This document shows positions 8,603 through 17,368 of a DNA stretch of 64,000 nucleotides, in pieces. Source of the DNA: Acetobacter fabarum. Its GTDB lineage: Bacteria; Pseudomonadota; Alphaproteobacteria; Acetobacterales; Acetobacteraceae. A model generated the notes under the pieces. That model saw nothing but the letters and a program-made list of their open reading frames with translations. It ran no database searches and was not told the origin of the DNA. A program made the position numbers and the translations under genes. The stretch spans positions 1 through 64,000 of the forward strand of contig NZ_WOTG01000009.1 of the NCBI RefSeq assembly GCF_011516925.1, given 5' to 3'. Within the stretch, counting starts at the first letter, position 1. Each line of letters begins with the position of its first letter.

Positions 8603-9823
8603 TTAGTCCGGGCCTGTGCCCGTGTTTGGCCCACAGGCGGAATAGGCGGGCTGGGTGGCCTGCTGCATGCCGGGCCTGCCCGCATGGGGGCGGGTTACGC
8701 GCAGGGTGGCCAGTGCCGCGCAAAGGCATAGGGCAAGGCTGAACAGGCCGGTCCACAGGTAAAGCCCATGTGTTTGGGTGGCGCTGGCAAAGAGCGTTGT
8801 TGCCGCCTGAGAGAACATCCACGCCCCTCCAGCGCGGGAGGCCAGCTTGCCCGTGGGGTCCACAAGGCAGGTCAGGCCGACAAGGCTGGGGTACACAAAG
8901 AACCACGCAGCATAATTCAGGACAAAGGCGGTGCAGAACAGCCATGGCGTGGGTGGGCAGGCCTGCACCACGCAAACGCCGCCTGCCAGCACAAGGGCGG
9001 GCACAAGCAGGGGGTTGGTTATGTGCCTGCGGCTTTGCAGCACCGTAGCAAGGCAGACCACAAGCCCCGCAATATTGGCAACAGCCGACAAAACCCCAAA
9101 AGAAGAGGGTGCCAGCCCAACAGAAAGGCCAATCCGCTGGGTAAAAGGCCATACCGCCAGACTGCCCCCGGTGTAAAACAGCACGGCCAGCAAAGCCCAC
9201 ACAGGGGCCGCATGAGCCGGGGCGGCATAACCGGCCTGCGGGTTGGCGCCGGGGGTGGGCAGAACCGTATCGGGCAGAAAAAACAGGAGTGGCAGCAGCA
9301 CAACAACAAGCCCTGCCAGTGCCAGAAAAATACCTTTCTGCCCCGCCAGTGCACTGGCATGGGGGAGCAGCAGGCTTGCCAGACTAAAAACAACAGTCTG
9401 CACCACCATAACAAACGCCAGCACAAACACAGGTTTGCCCAACCGGCTGGCTCCGATATTGACTACCGCATTCAACCCGCCAAGGCAGCCGCCGGAGAGC
9501 ACGCGCAGGGCCAGCAGGGGCCACACCCCCACAGCAAAGGCGGAGCCTGCCTGTGCGACAACCAGCCCAATGCCTGCCAGCAGGGCCACCAGACGCAGCC
9601 TTAACCGGGCAGACAGGGGGGCTATGGCGGTCATGGCCACGGCATAGGCCAGCATTTCCACACAGCTCCATAACCCGGCCTGCATGATGCTGAACCGCCC
9701 GCCACGGACCAGCTCGCCCACGGCAAACGGGCCAAGCGAGTTCATGCTATGGGCTGCGCAGTCTGCCGCACTGATTGCGGCCAGCACCAGCAGCCCGGCC
9801 CGGTTGCGTAGCCCCCCGACCAT
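8603..9823 (-). CDS. MFS transporter of the choline-sulfate cluster
   Basis: A 406-residue major-facilitator protein with about 12 hydrophobic spans. Its ATG overlaps the stop of the upstream TonB-dependent receptor by one base (TAATG), so it is the last gene of the sulfatase-receptor-carrier operon. By position it should move choline-O-sulfate, choline or another sulfatase-related solute across the inner membrane; that substrate is inferred from context only. I see no substrate-specific motif. The C-terminal tail is Pro/Ala/Gly-rich. Confidence 0.8.
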   Translation of the reverse strand: MVGGLRNRAGLLVLAAISAADCAAHSMNSLGPFAVGELVRGGRFSIMQAGLWSCVEMLAYAVAMTAIAPLSARLRLRLVALLAGIGLVVAQAGSAFAVGVWPLLALRVLSGGCLGGLNAVVNIGASRLGKPVFVLAFVMVVQTVVFSLASLLLPHASALAGQKGIFLALAGLVVVLLPLLFFLPDTVLPTPGANPQAGYAAPAHAAPVWALLAVLFYTGGSLAVWPFTQRIGLSVGLAPSSFGVLSAVANIAGLVVCLATVLQSRRHITNPLLVPALVLAGGVCVVQACPPTPWLFCTAFVLNYAAWFFVYPSLVGLTCLVDPTGKLASRAGGAWMFSQAATTLFASATQTHGLYLWTGLFSLALCLCAALATLRVTRPHAGRPGMQQATQPAYSACGPNTGTGPD

Positions 9824-12234
9824 TACAGCGCCCGCATGACTTCAAACCCGAAGGCGCGCAGGTCGCCCGGATAGCGGCTGATATTGCGATTGAAAAATTC
9901 GCCAAACGCGTTGGTGTAGGTCATCTGGTTGGTTACGTTATGGAGCCAGAAGGCCACTTCCGTTTTTTCATCCACCGAGTGCCATGCCACGCGCACATTG
10001 CCCGTAATAACCGGGTTTTGCGAAAAAGCATGCCGCACCAGAGCCTGCATCTGGGGGGATGCCAAAAAGGCGGCAGGGGTTGTGGCGTGGCTGTCCGACC
10101 ATGCCTGAAAACGGTAGCGGCTTGTGTAGCGCCAGTCTGTCTGCACCGTAAAATCCCCAAAGGAGACAGGGATTTTATAGCTAAGCAAAAAGTTGGCAGT
10201 TACGTGTGGTGCGCGTTCAAGCGGCTGGCCGGACAGGTCCACCGGGTTGCCGCCATTAAACGGCGTTGGCGCACTGGCGTTTTTGAAGTTGGTGTAGTGT
10301 GCGTCCTGGTAGGTTACGCCAAAGGAGCCAAACAGGTTTTGCAAGGGGCGTACCTGCCCTTCAAATTCAAAACCGTTCGATACCGCCTGTGCGGCATTGG
10401 TCGTGTGGGTTCCCGTATTTTGCAGGATGGTGACCTGCATGTTGTTGTAGTCGTAATGAAAGCCAGAAAGGTTGAGCTGCGCCTTGCCGCCCCAGATCCG
10501 TGCCTTTACCCCGCCTTCGTAGTCCGTCAGCTCTTCAGGGTTATACAGGCTGAAGTCGGATGTGGTGGCCACATAGGTGTTGTAGTTGCCGGTCCTGAAG
10601 CCACGGGCATAGCGCAGGTAGGCAATAATGCCCGGTGCTATGCGGTATTTAAGGCTGGCGTCCTCGCTGTCCTTGTTAAACGTCTTGCTTAGGGGTGGGC
10701 CAACCATGGCCTGCCCCGTATTGGGGTTGAGGTAGGTGTTGGTGCTTGTGTTGATGTAGGTGAGCGCACGGTTGCTGGTGTTGTAGGGGTTGGAAGGGTC
10801 CGTGTTATAAGCCCATGCCTCCCCATTGGCGCTGCGTGTTTCCGAGGTAAAGCGCCCGCCAATATCCAGTGTCAGGCGGGAGGTCAGGTCAAAGGACAGG
10901 GCCGAGAACACGGCAGCATCCTGCGTGCTGATGTTAAAGCTGGAGGCATTGCCCCCCGTGCCAAAGCTGCTGTCTATGGGGCTGTACAGGGGCTGCTGGC
11001 TATAGGACTGGGTGAGGTTGCGCATGTAATAGACGCCGCCCACATAACGTATTTTTTTGTTCTGGGGAGAAACAACCCGGACCTCGTTGCTCAGAACCCG
11101 TGCAACGCCGCCTATGTTTTCCTGATAATCCACGGGGGCGGGGCTTGCATCATCATCCGAAAAAACGTTGAAGTGGTTCCACTCCAGCGCAAAAATGTTG
11201 GCAAGGCTCCAGCCGTTTTCAAAATCATATTTGGCATTGACCGACAGGCCCGCACGCCGGGTGGTGGCATCCGTGCGCCCGTTGTTCTGGATATTACGGG
11301 TGGAGGTCTGGGTATAACCCTGTGCATCCTCCCCACCGGGCAGCAGGCCCACATGGTCTATGGGCACCTTGGTCTTGTTGCGGCCAAGGTGCATTTTAAC
11401 CAGAATGGACAAATTATCGACAGGCTTGGCCAGAATCTGCCCGCGCATATCGTAATACTGGTAGCCTCCCGTGGGATTCTTGTGGCTGCCATTATAGTAC
11501 TGTCCGTCGTAATCCCGGTTGACTATGGCAAAGCGGGCCATCAGCTTGTCTTTTATAATAGGCCCGCCCAAGGCACCTTCTTCCCCCCACAGGCCGTAAT
11601 TGCCTGCTGTGCCACGTACGTAACCATCCAGTTTATTAGTGGGTTTTTTGGTATAGTAGGAAACCATGCCCGCCGTGGTGTTCTTGCCCTGCAAGGTGCC
11701 CTGTGGACCCCTGAAAACCTCTACGTGGTCCAGGTCATAAATCGGCACACCCTGCGATGCCCCGCTATCGAGGAACACATCATCCTCGGAAACACCAACG
11801 GCGGTTGTCATGTTGGCCGAAAAATCGTTGGTGCCAATACCGCGCAGGCGGTAGCGCGGGTTGGCTGAACCGGATGTGGTTTCCGCCATAAGGCCGGGTA
11901 CATCCCGTGCAAGGCTGAGTGCGTCACGCACCCCGGTTGTTTGCAGGGTTTTGCCACTGAGTGCCACAATGGATGCGGGCGTTGTATTGGCCTGCTGCGC
12001 GCGCTTGTTGGAGCGGACCGTTATTTCCTCCAGCTTGCCTGTGTTCTGCGGCGCGGTAGCCTGTGCCACAGCGGATTTGGCGGCTGTAGGGCGTGGGGCG
12101 GTTTTGGGCGCGTTGGCCTTGGCCTGCTGTTGTGCGCTGGGCAGGCTCTGCTGGGCCGCACTGGCCGCGTAAACCGTACCGGTGGAGAGCACCAGAGCAA
12201 AGGTGATCCGGTGCGTAAAAGGGGTGTGAACCAT
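9823..12234 (-). CDS. TonB-dependent outer-membrane receptor
   Basis: An 803-residue receptor with a signal peptide (about residues 1-26), an Ala/Gln/Pro-rich linker, a TonB-box-like EEITVRS (about 69-75), a plug domain (RLRGIGTND; EVFRGPQGTLQGKNTTAG) and a long beta-barrel ending in an aromatic strand. The plug wording resembles the FhuA/FecA-like 'iron complex' class, but that class also takes up other ligands. It lies 7 bp after the choline-sulfatase gene and overlaps the MFS gene, so its ligand is probably a sulfate ester such as choline-O-sulfate. Energy would come from TonB-ExbBD. Confidence 0.88.
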   Translation of the reverse strand: MVHTPFTHRITFALVLSTGTVYAASAAQQSLPSAQQQAKANAPKTAPRPTAAKSAVAQATAPQNTGKLEEITVRSNKRAQQANTTPASIVALSGKTLQTTGVRDALSLARDVPGLMAETTSGSANPRYRLRGIGTNDFSANMTTAVGVSEDDVFLDSGASQGVPIYDLDHVEVFRGPQGTLQGKNTTAGMVSYYTKKPTNKLDGYVRGTAGNYGLWGEEGALGGPIIKDKLMARFAIVNRDYDGQYYNGSHKNPTGGYQYYDMRGQILAKPVDNLSILVKMHLGRNKTKVPIDHVGLLPGGEDAQGYTQTSTRNIQNNGRTDATTRRAGLSVNAKYDFENGWSLANIFALEWNHFNVFSDDDASPAPVDYQENIGGVARVLSNEVRVVSPQNKKIRYVGGVYYMRNLTQSYSQQPLYSPIDSSFGTGGNASSFNISTQDAAVFSALSFDLTSRLTLDIGGRFTSETRSANGEAWAYNTDPSNPYNTSNRALTYINTSTNTYLNPNTGQAMVGPPLSKTFNKDSEDASLKYRIAPGIIAYLRYARGFRTGNYNTYVATTSDFSLYNPEELTDYEGGVKARIWGGKAQLNLSGFHYDYNNMQVTILQNTGTHTTNAAQAVSNGFEFEGQVRPLQNLFGSFGVTYQDAHYTNFKNASAPTPFNGGNPVDLSGQPLERAPHVTANFLLSYKIPVSFGDFTVQTDWRYTSRYRFQAWSDSHATTPAAFLASPQMQALVRHAFSQNPVITGNVRVAWHSVDEKTEVAFWLHNVTNQMTYTNAFGEFFNRNISRYPGDLRAFGFEVMRAL

Positions 12235-12241
12235 GGCTGTT

Positions 12242-13780
12242 CTATCCGTTCCTCTGGTAAGGCAGCCGTGATTCGGCTTCGAGCTGTTCCAGAGGTTTGT
12301 GATTTCTGATGTATTGGCGGTGTGCGTTTGCGGGGGGCTGGTAGTCCCATGGCGTACAGTGCCCCGTGGCCAGTGCCTGTTTGATCAGGGCGCGCCGCTG
12401 CTGGCTGGCCAGCACGTTGCGGTGCAGGGCGGCAAAGTTCCAGCGTTGGTAGGCTTCGTGCAAAAATGCGGCGGCGGTCTGGGCGTGCTCGGGGTGGGCG
12501 GCCAGATTACGGGTTTCGTCCGCATCATGGTGGATGTTGTACAGCTGGTCCGGGTCTTCGGGGGTGTGGACAAACTTCCATGGGCCACGGCGGATCATGA
12601 CGGTTGGCGCAAAGGTGCCTTCGCCCAGATATTCCCCAAAAATCTCGTCTTTTTCCAGAGGTTTGCCTTCAAGGCAGGGGCTCAGGTCGCGACCATGAGT
12701 GGAGGGGGCCGCCGGGGCATTGGCCAGAGCGCACAGGGTTTCCCCCACATCGGCCAGGCTGACAGCCTGCGCAATGCGGTGGGCCTGCGCCTGCTCTGGC
12801 AGGGCAATAATAAGCGGCACGCGGCCTGCTCCCTCGCGGAAGGACATTTTGTACCACTGGCCGTGTTCGCCCAGCATTTCACCATGATCACTGGTGAAAA
12901 TAATGGCGGTTGTCTTGTCCAGCCCGGTTTCGGCCAATGTGTCCAGCAGCTGTTTGAGCTGATGATCTATGTAGGAAATCGCTCCAAAATAGGCGCGGCG
13001 GGCGCGCAGGATGTCTGCCTCCGTTGGCGGGGCTGCGTTAATGCCGCAGGCTTCGCGGATGCGCAGCTCGGCCGGGTGCGTAGGATCGGGCGCAGCCACA
13101 CGTGGGAGGGGGATGGGGGTGTTCTCGTAAAGATCCCACCATCTGGGGGTAATGTTGAACGGGTCGTGCGGGTGGGTAAAGGAAGCCACAAGGCAAAAGG
13201 GGCGCTGCTGGTTTTTTGTGCGGGCCAGATCGTACAGTTTGCGCCGGGTGGCAAAGGCAACTTCTTCATCAAAATCGAGCTGGTTGCTGCGCAGGACAGG
13301 CCCGGCATTGAGCACGGAATCCATGGAATGGTACCAGTCCGGGCGGGTATTGCGGTCGCTCCAGTCGGGCACCCATGTAAAGTCGGCGGGGTAAATGTCC
13401 GTTGTCAGGCGCTCTTCAAACCCGTGGAGCTGGTCCGCCCCGACAAAGTGCATCTTGCCGGCCAGAATGGTCTGGTAGCCGCCAAGGCGCAGGCGGTGGC
13501 CAAAGGTTGGAATGTCGGAATGCCATTCGCAGCCATTGTCATACACACCATTGGCGGAGGGCAGCAGCCCGGTCATGAATGCGCTGCGGGAGGGCCCGCA
13601 CAGGGGGCTGGCCGTATAGGCATTGGCAAAAACCGTGCCGTTTTTTGCCAGCCTGCTGAGCGTGGGCACCTTAACAACGCTGGGGTCCTGCCCGCCCAGC
13701 AGCGCAGGCAAAACGCAGGCCGTAAGCTGGTCGGCCACAACCACAAGAAAGTTCAGAGGCGCTGCGGACTGCTTGCTCAT
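12242..13780 (-). CDS. betC: Choline sulfatase
   Basis: A 512-residue cytoplasmic sulfatase that hydrolyses choline-O-sulfate to choline and sulfate. The catalytic motif PLCGPSR carries the Cys that becomes formylglycine (C-x-P-x-R). Segments typical of choline sulfatases are GKMHFVGADQLHGFEERLT, TDIYPADFTWVPDW, RPFCLVASFTHPHDPF and IIFTSDHGEMLGEHGQWYK. There is no signal peptide, in line with known BetC enzymes. The ATG at 13780 is chosen over an upstream TTG. It is the first gene of a three-gene operon and faces a LysR regulator. A formylglycine maturase is not in the window. Confidence 0.9.
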   Translation of the reverse strand: MSKQSAAPLNFLVVVADQLTACVLPALLGGQDPSVVKVPTLSRLAKNGTVFANAYTASPLCGPSRSAFMTGLLPSANGVYDNGCEWHSDIPTFGHRLRLGGYQTILAGKMHFVGADQLHGFEERLTTDIYPADFTWVPDWSDRNTRPDWYHSMDSVLNAGPVLRSNQLDFDEEVAFATRRKLYDLARTKNQQRPFCLVASFTHPHDPFNITPRWWDLYENTPIPLPRVAAPDPTHPAELRIREACGINAAPPTEADILRARRAYFGAISYIDHQLKQLLDTLAETGLDKTTAIIFTSDHGEMLGEHGQWYKMSFREGAGRVPLIIALPEQAQAHRIAQAVSLADVGETLCALANAPAAPSTHGRDLSPCLEGKPLEKDEIFGEYLGEGTFAPTVMIRRGPWKFVHTPEDPDQLYNIHHDADETRNLAAHPEHAQTAAAFLHEAYQRWNFAALHRNVLASQQRRALIKQALATGHCTPWDYQPPANAHRQYIRNHKPLEQLEAESRLPYQRNG

Positions 13781-13874
13781 AACGTGAATTATCCCGAACC
13801 ACAAAACAACACTATGATGATCGTTGGTTTTTATATAAGCACATAAAATATGTTATTTGTGATGTATGTTCATA

Positions 13875-13891
13875 CTTATCCGTGGTATAAG
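13875..13891. promoter_or_regulatory. Candidate LysR operator
   Basis: CTTATCCGTGGTATAAG is an inverted repeat (CTTAT / ATAAG, 7-bp spacer) containing the LysR-type T-N11-A arrangement. It lies in the 119-bp divergent region, 8 bp before the LysR start, so it could serve autoregulation and activation of the sulfatase operon. No experimental support is visible. Confidence 0.45.
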
Positions 13892-13899
13892 CTGGCGTT

Positions 13900-14829
13900 A
13901 TGACCCCCAACCAGACCGAGTATCTGCTCCGCTCCCTGCGGATTCTGGAAACCATAGGCAGGCGCGGCAGCTTTAGTGCCGCGGCAACAGAGCTGGGCAT
14001 GACCCAGCCCGCCATAAGCCAGCAGATTGCCCAGTTGGAGGGGGTTCTGGGCCTGACCCTGTTCCGCCGGATTCATAGGGGGGTTACCCCCAGTGATGCG
14101 GGGCAGGTTCTGCACGCTGTGGCGGCAGATGTGCTCAGCCGGTTGCAGGCCGCCATGCAGACCATAGATGCCCGCAACACGCCCAAAAGCCTGACCGTGC
14201 TGACCGATTACGGGTTTGCCGCTAACTGGCTGCTCCCCCGTCTGGCGGATTTTGAGAGCCGACACCCCGAACTGGACCTGTGCCTGCTAACCACACAGGC
14301 CCGCCAGATGGGGGGCGTGGCTGATCAGGCGGATATTTCCATCCTGTTTGGTAAAAAACCCGAGGCCGCAGGGGGGGAGAGCCTCCGCTTGTTCGCCGAG
14401 GAAGCCTACCCCATATGCAGCCCCCGCTATCTGGCGCAAATGGGTGCGCTGTCCACCACCGCCGATCTGGCGCGTGGCCGCCTGCTGGACCTGGATAGCC
14501 CGGCCCAGCACTGGTTTACGTGGGAGGACTGGTTCAGGCTTGTAGGGCAGTCTGCCCGGCCTGCGGCCCGCACCAAAAATTCCATGCTGTTTGGGAATTA
14601 CCCCTTGCTGTTACAGGCTATTTTGCAAGGGCAGGGTATTGGCCTTGGCTGGCGGCCGTTAATAGATGACTATCTGCAAAGCGGGCAGATTGTGCTGGCA
14701 TGGCCTGTGCCGATCTGTAGCGAGAGAGGGTATTTTTTAACCATCAATCCCGATAAGCAGAACCGTGCCGCCGCCTTTAAGCTCTGGCTGCTGGAGCAGG
14801 CGCAAACCAGCCCGTTTGCACCGGCATAA
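13900..14829 (+). CDS. LysR-family regulator of the choline-sulfate operon
   Basis: A 309-residue LysR protein: an N-terminal helix-turn-helix (RRGSFSAAATELGMTQPAISQQIAQLE, about residues 25-51), then a co-inducer domain beginning around LTVLTDYGFAANWLLPRL. The domain wording resembles the regulators that accompany betC in Rhizobiales and pseudomonads. It is divergent from betC across 119 bp, the classic arrangement for a dedicated activator. It converges with the YeeE/YedE gene that ends at 14854. Confidence 0.85.
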   Translation: MTPNQTEYLLRSLRILETIGRRGSFSAAATELGMTQPAISQQIAQLEGVLGLTLFRRIHRGVTPSDAGQVLHAVAADVLSRLQAAMQTIDARNTPKSLTVLTDYGFAANWLLPRLADFESRHPELDLCLLTTQARQMGGVADQADISILFGKKPEAAGGESLRLFAEEAYPICSPRYLAQMGALSTTADLARGRLLDLDSPAQHWFTWEDWFRLVGQSARPAARTKNSMLFGNYPLLLQAILQGQGIGLGWRPLIDDYLQSGQIVLAWPVPICSERGYFLTINPDKQNRAAAFKLWLLEQAQTSPFAPA

Positions 14830-14853
14830 GTGCAGCCCCAATGGGCTGTGGGG

Positions 14854-15315
14854 TTAAGGGGGTGTGCCTTGCCCGTGTGGGCCTGCGGGCGCTGCGGGGC
14901 TGTAAAGGCGTTCCCACCCCAGCTTTCCCACCAGCCAGCCGAGTGCAATGCAGGTTATCAGCAGTACGGCCTTTGCGCCGTCCAGCCCGAGCAGGACCAG
15001 AGCCGGGCCGGGGCAAACCCCACTCAGCCCCCAACCCACACCAAACAGCACGGACCCTGCGACCAGTCCCTTATCGGGTGGCCAGCGCCGCGGCCAGTTG
15101 AGTGTCTGCCCGCTGGCATCCCGCCCTTTACGGCGCAACAGCCAGAAGCCGGGCAGGGTTACGCCAACCGCGCCCCCCAGAACGCCTGCCAGAATGGGGT
15201 TCCAGTGCCCCGCCACATCCAGAAAACCCAGAACATTGGCAGGGTCCGCCATGCCGGAAAGCCACAGGCCGCCCCCAAACAGCAGGCCGCAAAAAAACGC
15301 GATAGCCACGTTCAT
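14854..15315 (-). CDS. YeeE/YedE-family sulfur transport protein, second half
   Basis: A 153-residue membrane protein of the YeeE/YedE (DUF395) family, with the conserved cysteine segment GWGLSGVCPGPAL and about four helices. Single-domain pairs of this family act together as importers of thiosulfate or other sulfur compounds; one conserved Cys relays sulfur. The start overlaps the stop of the partner gene (ATGA at 15312-15315). It is the last gene of the encapsulin-desulfurase operon, so a role in feeding or draining sulfur for that compartment is likely by context. Confidence 0.85.
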   Translation of the reverse strand: MNVAIAFFCGLLFGGGLWLSGMADPANVLGFLDVAGHWNPILAGVLGGAVGVTLPGFWLLRRKGRDASGQTLNWPRRWPPDKGLVAGSVLFGVGWGLSGVCPGPALVLLGLDGAKAVLLITCIALGWLVGKLGWERLYSPAAPAGPHGQGTPP

Positions 15316-15731
15316 AACGCCCACCCTTCCAGCCGGGATATAAACACCGTGGCTACGGCTACCGCCATAAAAATGGCAACCGCTACCAGCGATCGGCCAG
15401 ACCTGTTACCCAGCCCGCAAACACCGTGCCCGCTGGTGCAGCCATTGGCCAGCGCGGTGCCAAGGCCAATCAGCACGCCCGAAACAGCAAGGCGGAGCCA
15501 GCCAGTCTGGGCAAATTGTGTTGGCACGGCCGCACCTGCCATACGGGCCAGCACGCCGGTTGCAACCAGACCGGCCAGCACGGCCCAGCGCCAGTTGCGG
15601 GTGGGGTGGCGCAAGGCATTGCCCAGTATGCCACTCACCCCCAGAATGTGGCCTTCAAAGGCCATAAGCAATACGGCGGCTGTGCCAATAAGCACGCCGC
15701 CGCCCAGTGCTGCCAGCCACGCTGCGCTCAT
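15312..15731 (-). CDS. YeeE/YedE-family sulfur transport protein, first half
   Basis: A 139-residue membrane protein with the family motif ANGCTSGHGVCGL, carrying the two cysteines seen in YeeE/YedE half-proteins. It begins 2 bp after the cysteine-desulfurase stop and overlaps the second half-protein, so all are one operon. The likely role is sulfur-compound import across the inner membrane together with its partner. Pairs like this also occur beside BigR/persulfide-dioxygenase genes, which are absent here. Confidence 0.85.
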   Translation of the reverse strand: MSAAWLAALGGGVLIGTAAVLLMAFEGHILGVSGILGNALRHPTRNWRWAVLAGLVATGVLARMAGAAVPTQFAQTGWLRLAVSGVLIGLGTALANGCTSGHGVCGLGNRSGRSLVAVAIFMAVAVATVFISRLEGWAL

Positions 15732-15733
15732 GC

Positions 15734-17368
15734 CTACCGCACCAGTTGTCTAAGGGATGTTATCAAGGCGTCCACATCTTCAAAGCTGTTATACAGGCCA
15801 AAGGAAGCCCGCACTGTGGCCTCTACACCAAACCTGCGCAAGGCTGGTTGCGCGCAATGATGGCCAGAGCGCGCGGCAATGCCGTGCCGGTCAAGATGTT
15901 TGGCAACATTCCCCACGCTGTGCCCATCCACAATAAAGGAAAGCACACTGGCCTTGGCCTGCGCCGTTCCAATAATATGCACACCCGGCAGGTGCTCAAA
16001 CTGCTGCGTGGCATATTCGAGCAGAGCGTGCTCGTGCGCGGCAATGGCGGGCAGGCCAATGCCCTGCAGGTAGTCCACCGCCGCTCCAAGCCCGACCGCA
16101 CCGGCTATATCGGGGGTTCCGGCCTCAAACTTTTCTGGCAGACCCTGGAACTCGGTATGGGCAAAGGTTACATCGCGGATCATATGCCCACCTCCCTGCC
16201 AGGGGGGCATGGCTTCCAGCAGGTGGCGTTTGCCATACAGAATGCCAATGCCTGTTGGCCCGTATATTTTATGGCCCGAAAGAACCAGAAAATCCGCATC
16301 CAGGGCCGCCACATTGAGCGGCAGATGCGGGGAGGACTGCGCCGCATCAACCAGCACAGGCACCCCGGCTGCGTGCGAAAGGGCTATGATCTGCTCAACC
16401 GGGTTAATGGTGCCCAGCGCATTGGCAACATGCGTGACCGAAACCAGCTTTGTGCGGCCAGAAAGGAGTGCTGCAAAATGTTCCAGCAGCAGTTCCCCCC
16501 GGTCATTGACCGGAGCAACCTTGAGCACGGCCCCCGTCTGGCGGGCAAGGAGCTGCCAGGGCACAATATTGGCATGGTGCTCTATGGTGGTGATCAGTAT
16601 TTCATCACCCGGGCCAATGTTGGCCCGGCCATAGCTCTGGGCCACAAGATTTATGGCCTCGGTTGTGCCGCGCACAAATACAATTTCCGCTGCCTCACGC
16701 GCGCCAATAAAATGCTGGAGCTTTGTGCGTGCCCCCTCAAACGCATCGGTCGCACGGGCGGCCAGCGTATGGGCCGCGCGGTGGATGTTGGAGTTGTCCT
16801 GCTCATAAAATGCGGAGGTGGCGTCAATGACCGCGCGGGGTTTCTGGGTTGTGGCCGCGTTGTCCAGCCAGATCAGTTTATGGCCGTTAACCCTTTGGTG
16901 CAGGATGGGAAAATCCGCCTGAATACGCGCCACATCGTACCCACCCAGTGCGGGGTGGGGCGCATGCTGGGGGGCGGCGTTGGCGGCACCTTTTGCGTGG
17001 CGTAAAAAATACGGCACGGAATGGTGTGGTGCCTCCGCTATGGCCGGCGCGGGGGCTGGGGGTGTTGTGGTGCGTGGGAGCGCGAATGTGCCGCTAAAAA
17101 AGGGCGATGTTGCGGGTTCCTCCCACAAAGGGGGACGTTCTTCCGCCTTGTTTTGTGAAACCGGGTGCCTGGACCAGACAGGTTCGTAAATAGAGGCATC
17201 CGCCCCCGAGGCAAACGGGTGGGGGGTGTTGCCCCCCTGTGTGGGGGGCAGGGGCGTGCGTGGAGCGGCAGGTGCCGCCCCATGCCCCAGCACATCGCGG
17301 AATGCCTGCTCCACCGCATGCTGCTGTGCCAGCGCCTGCGGGTCTGCAAATGTGTCAGGTGTAGTCAT
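15734..17368 (-). CDS. SufS-like cysteine desulfurase with N-terminal encapsulin-targeting region
   Basis: The C-terminal 400 residues (from about 144) are a class V aminotransferase-fold cysteine desulfurase of the SufS/CsdA group, releasing sulfur from cysteine as a persulfide. Visible sites are TIEHHANIVPWQ, DAAQSSPH (PLP Asp), SGHKIYGPTG (PLP Lys about 367) and RSGHHCAQP (catalytic Cys about 505). The first 140 residues are Pro/Ala-rich and low in order, with short conserved-looking pieces (EQAFRDVLG, SIYEPVW, SVPYFLRH). That fits the disordered cargo-loading domain of desulfurases packaged in family 2 encapsulins. The ATG at 17368 overlaps the shell gene by 14 bp. Confidence 0.92.
   Translation of the reverse strand: MTTPDTFADPQALAQQHAVEQAFRDVLGHGAAPAAPRTPLPPTQGGNTPHPFASGADASIYEPVWSRHPVSQNKAEERPPLWEEPATSPFFSGTFALPRTTTPPAPAPAIAEAPHHSVPYFLRHAKGAANAAPQHAPHPALGGYDVARIQADFPILHQRVNGHKLIWLDNAATTQKPRAVIDATSAFYEQDNSNIHRAAHTLAARATDAFEGARTKLQHFIGAREAAEIVFVRGTTEAINLVAQSYGRANIGPGDEILITTIEHHANIVPWQLLARQTGAVLKVAPVNDRGELLLEHFAALLSGRTKLVSVTHVANALGTINPVEQIIALSHAAGVPVLVDAAQSSPHLPLNVAALDADFLVLSGHKIYGPTGIGILYGKRHLLEAMPPWQGGGHMIRDVTFAHTEFQGLPEKFEAGTPDIAGAVGLGAAVDYLQGIGLPAIAAHEHALLEYATQQFEHLPGVHIIGTAQAKASVLSFIVDGHSVGNVAKHLDRHGIAARSGHHCAQPALRRFGVEATVRASFGLYNSFEDVDALITSLRQLVR

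Noticed and set aside
12299-13846. A 515-codon plus-strand open frame across the choline-sulfatase gene
   Set aside because: It mirrors betC on the other strand; the G+C-rich third positions of betC keep the opposite frame open. The translation has no recognisable domain, whereas betC shows full catalytic motifs.
15707-17005. A 432-codon plus-strand frame opposite the desulfurase
   Set aside because: Antisense to the SufS-like core, with no conserved wording.
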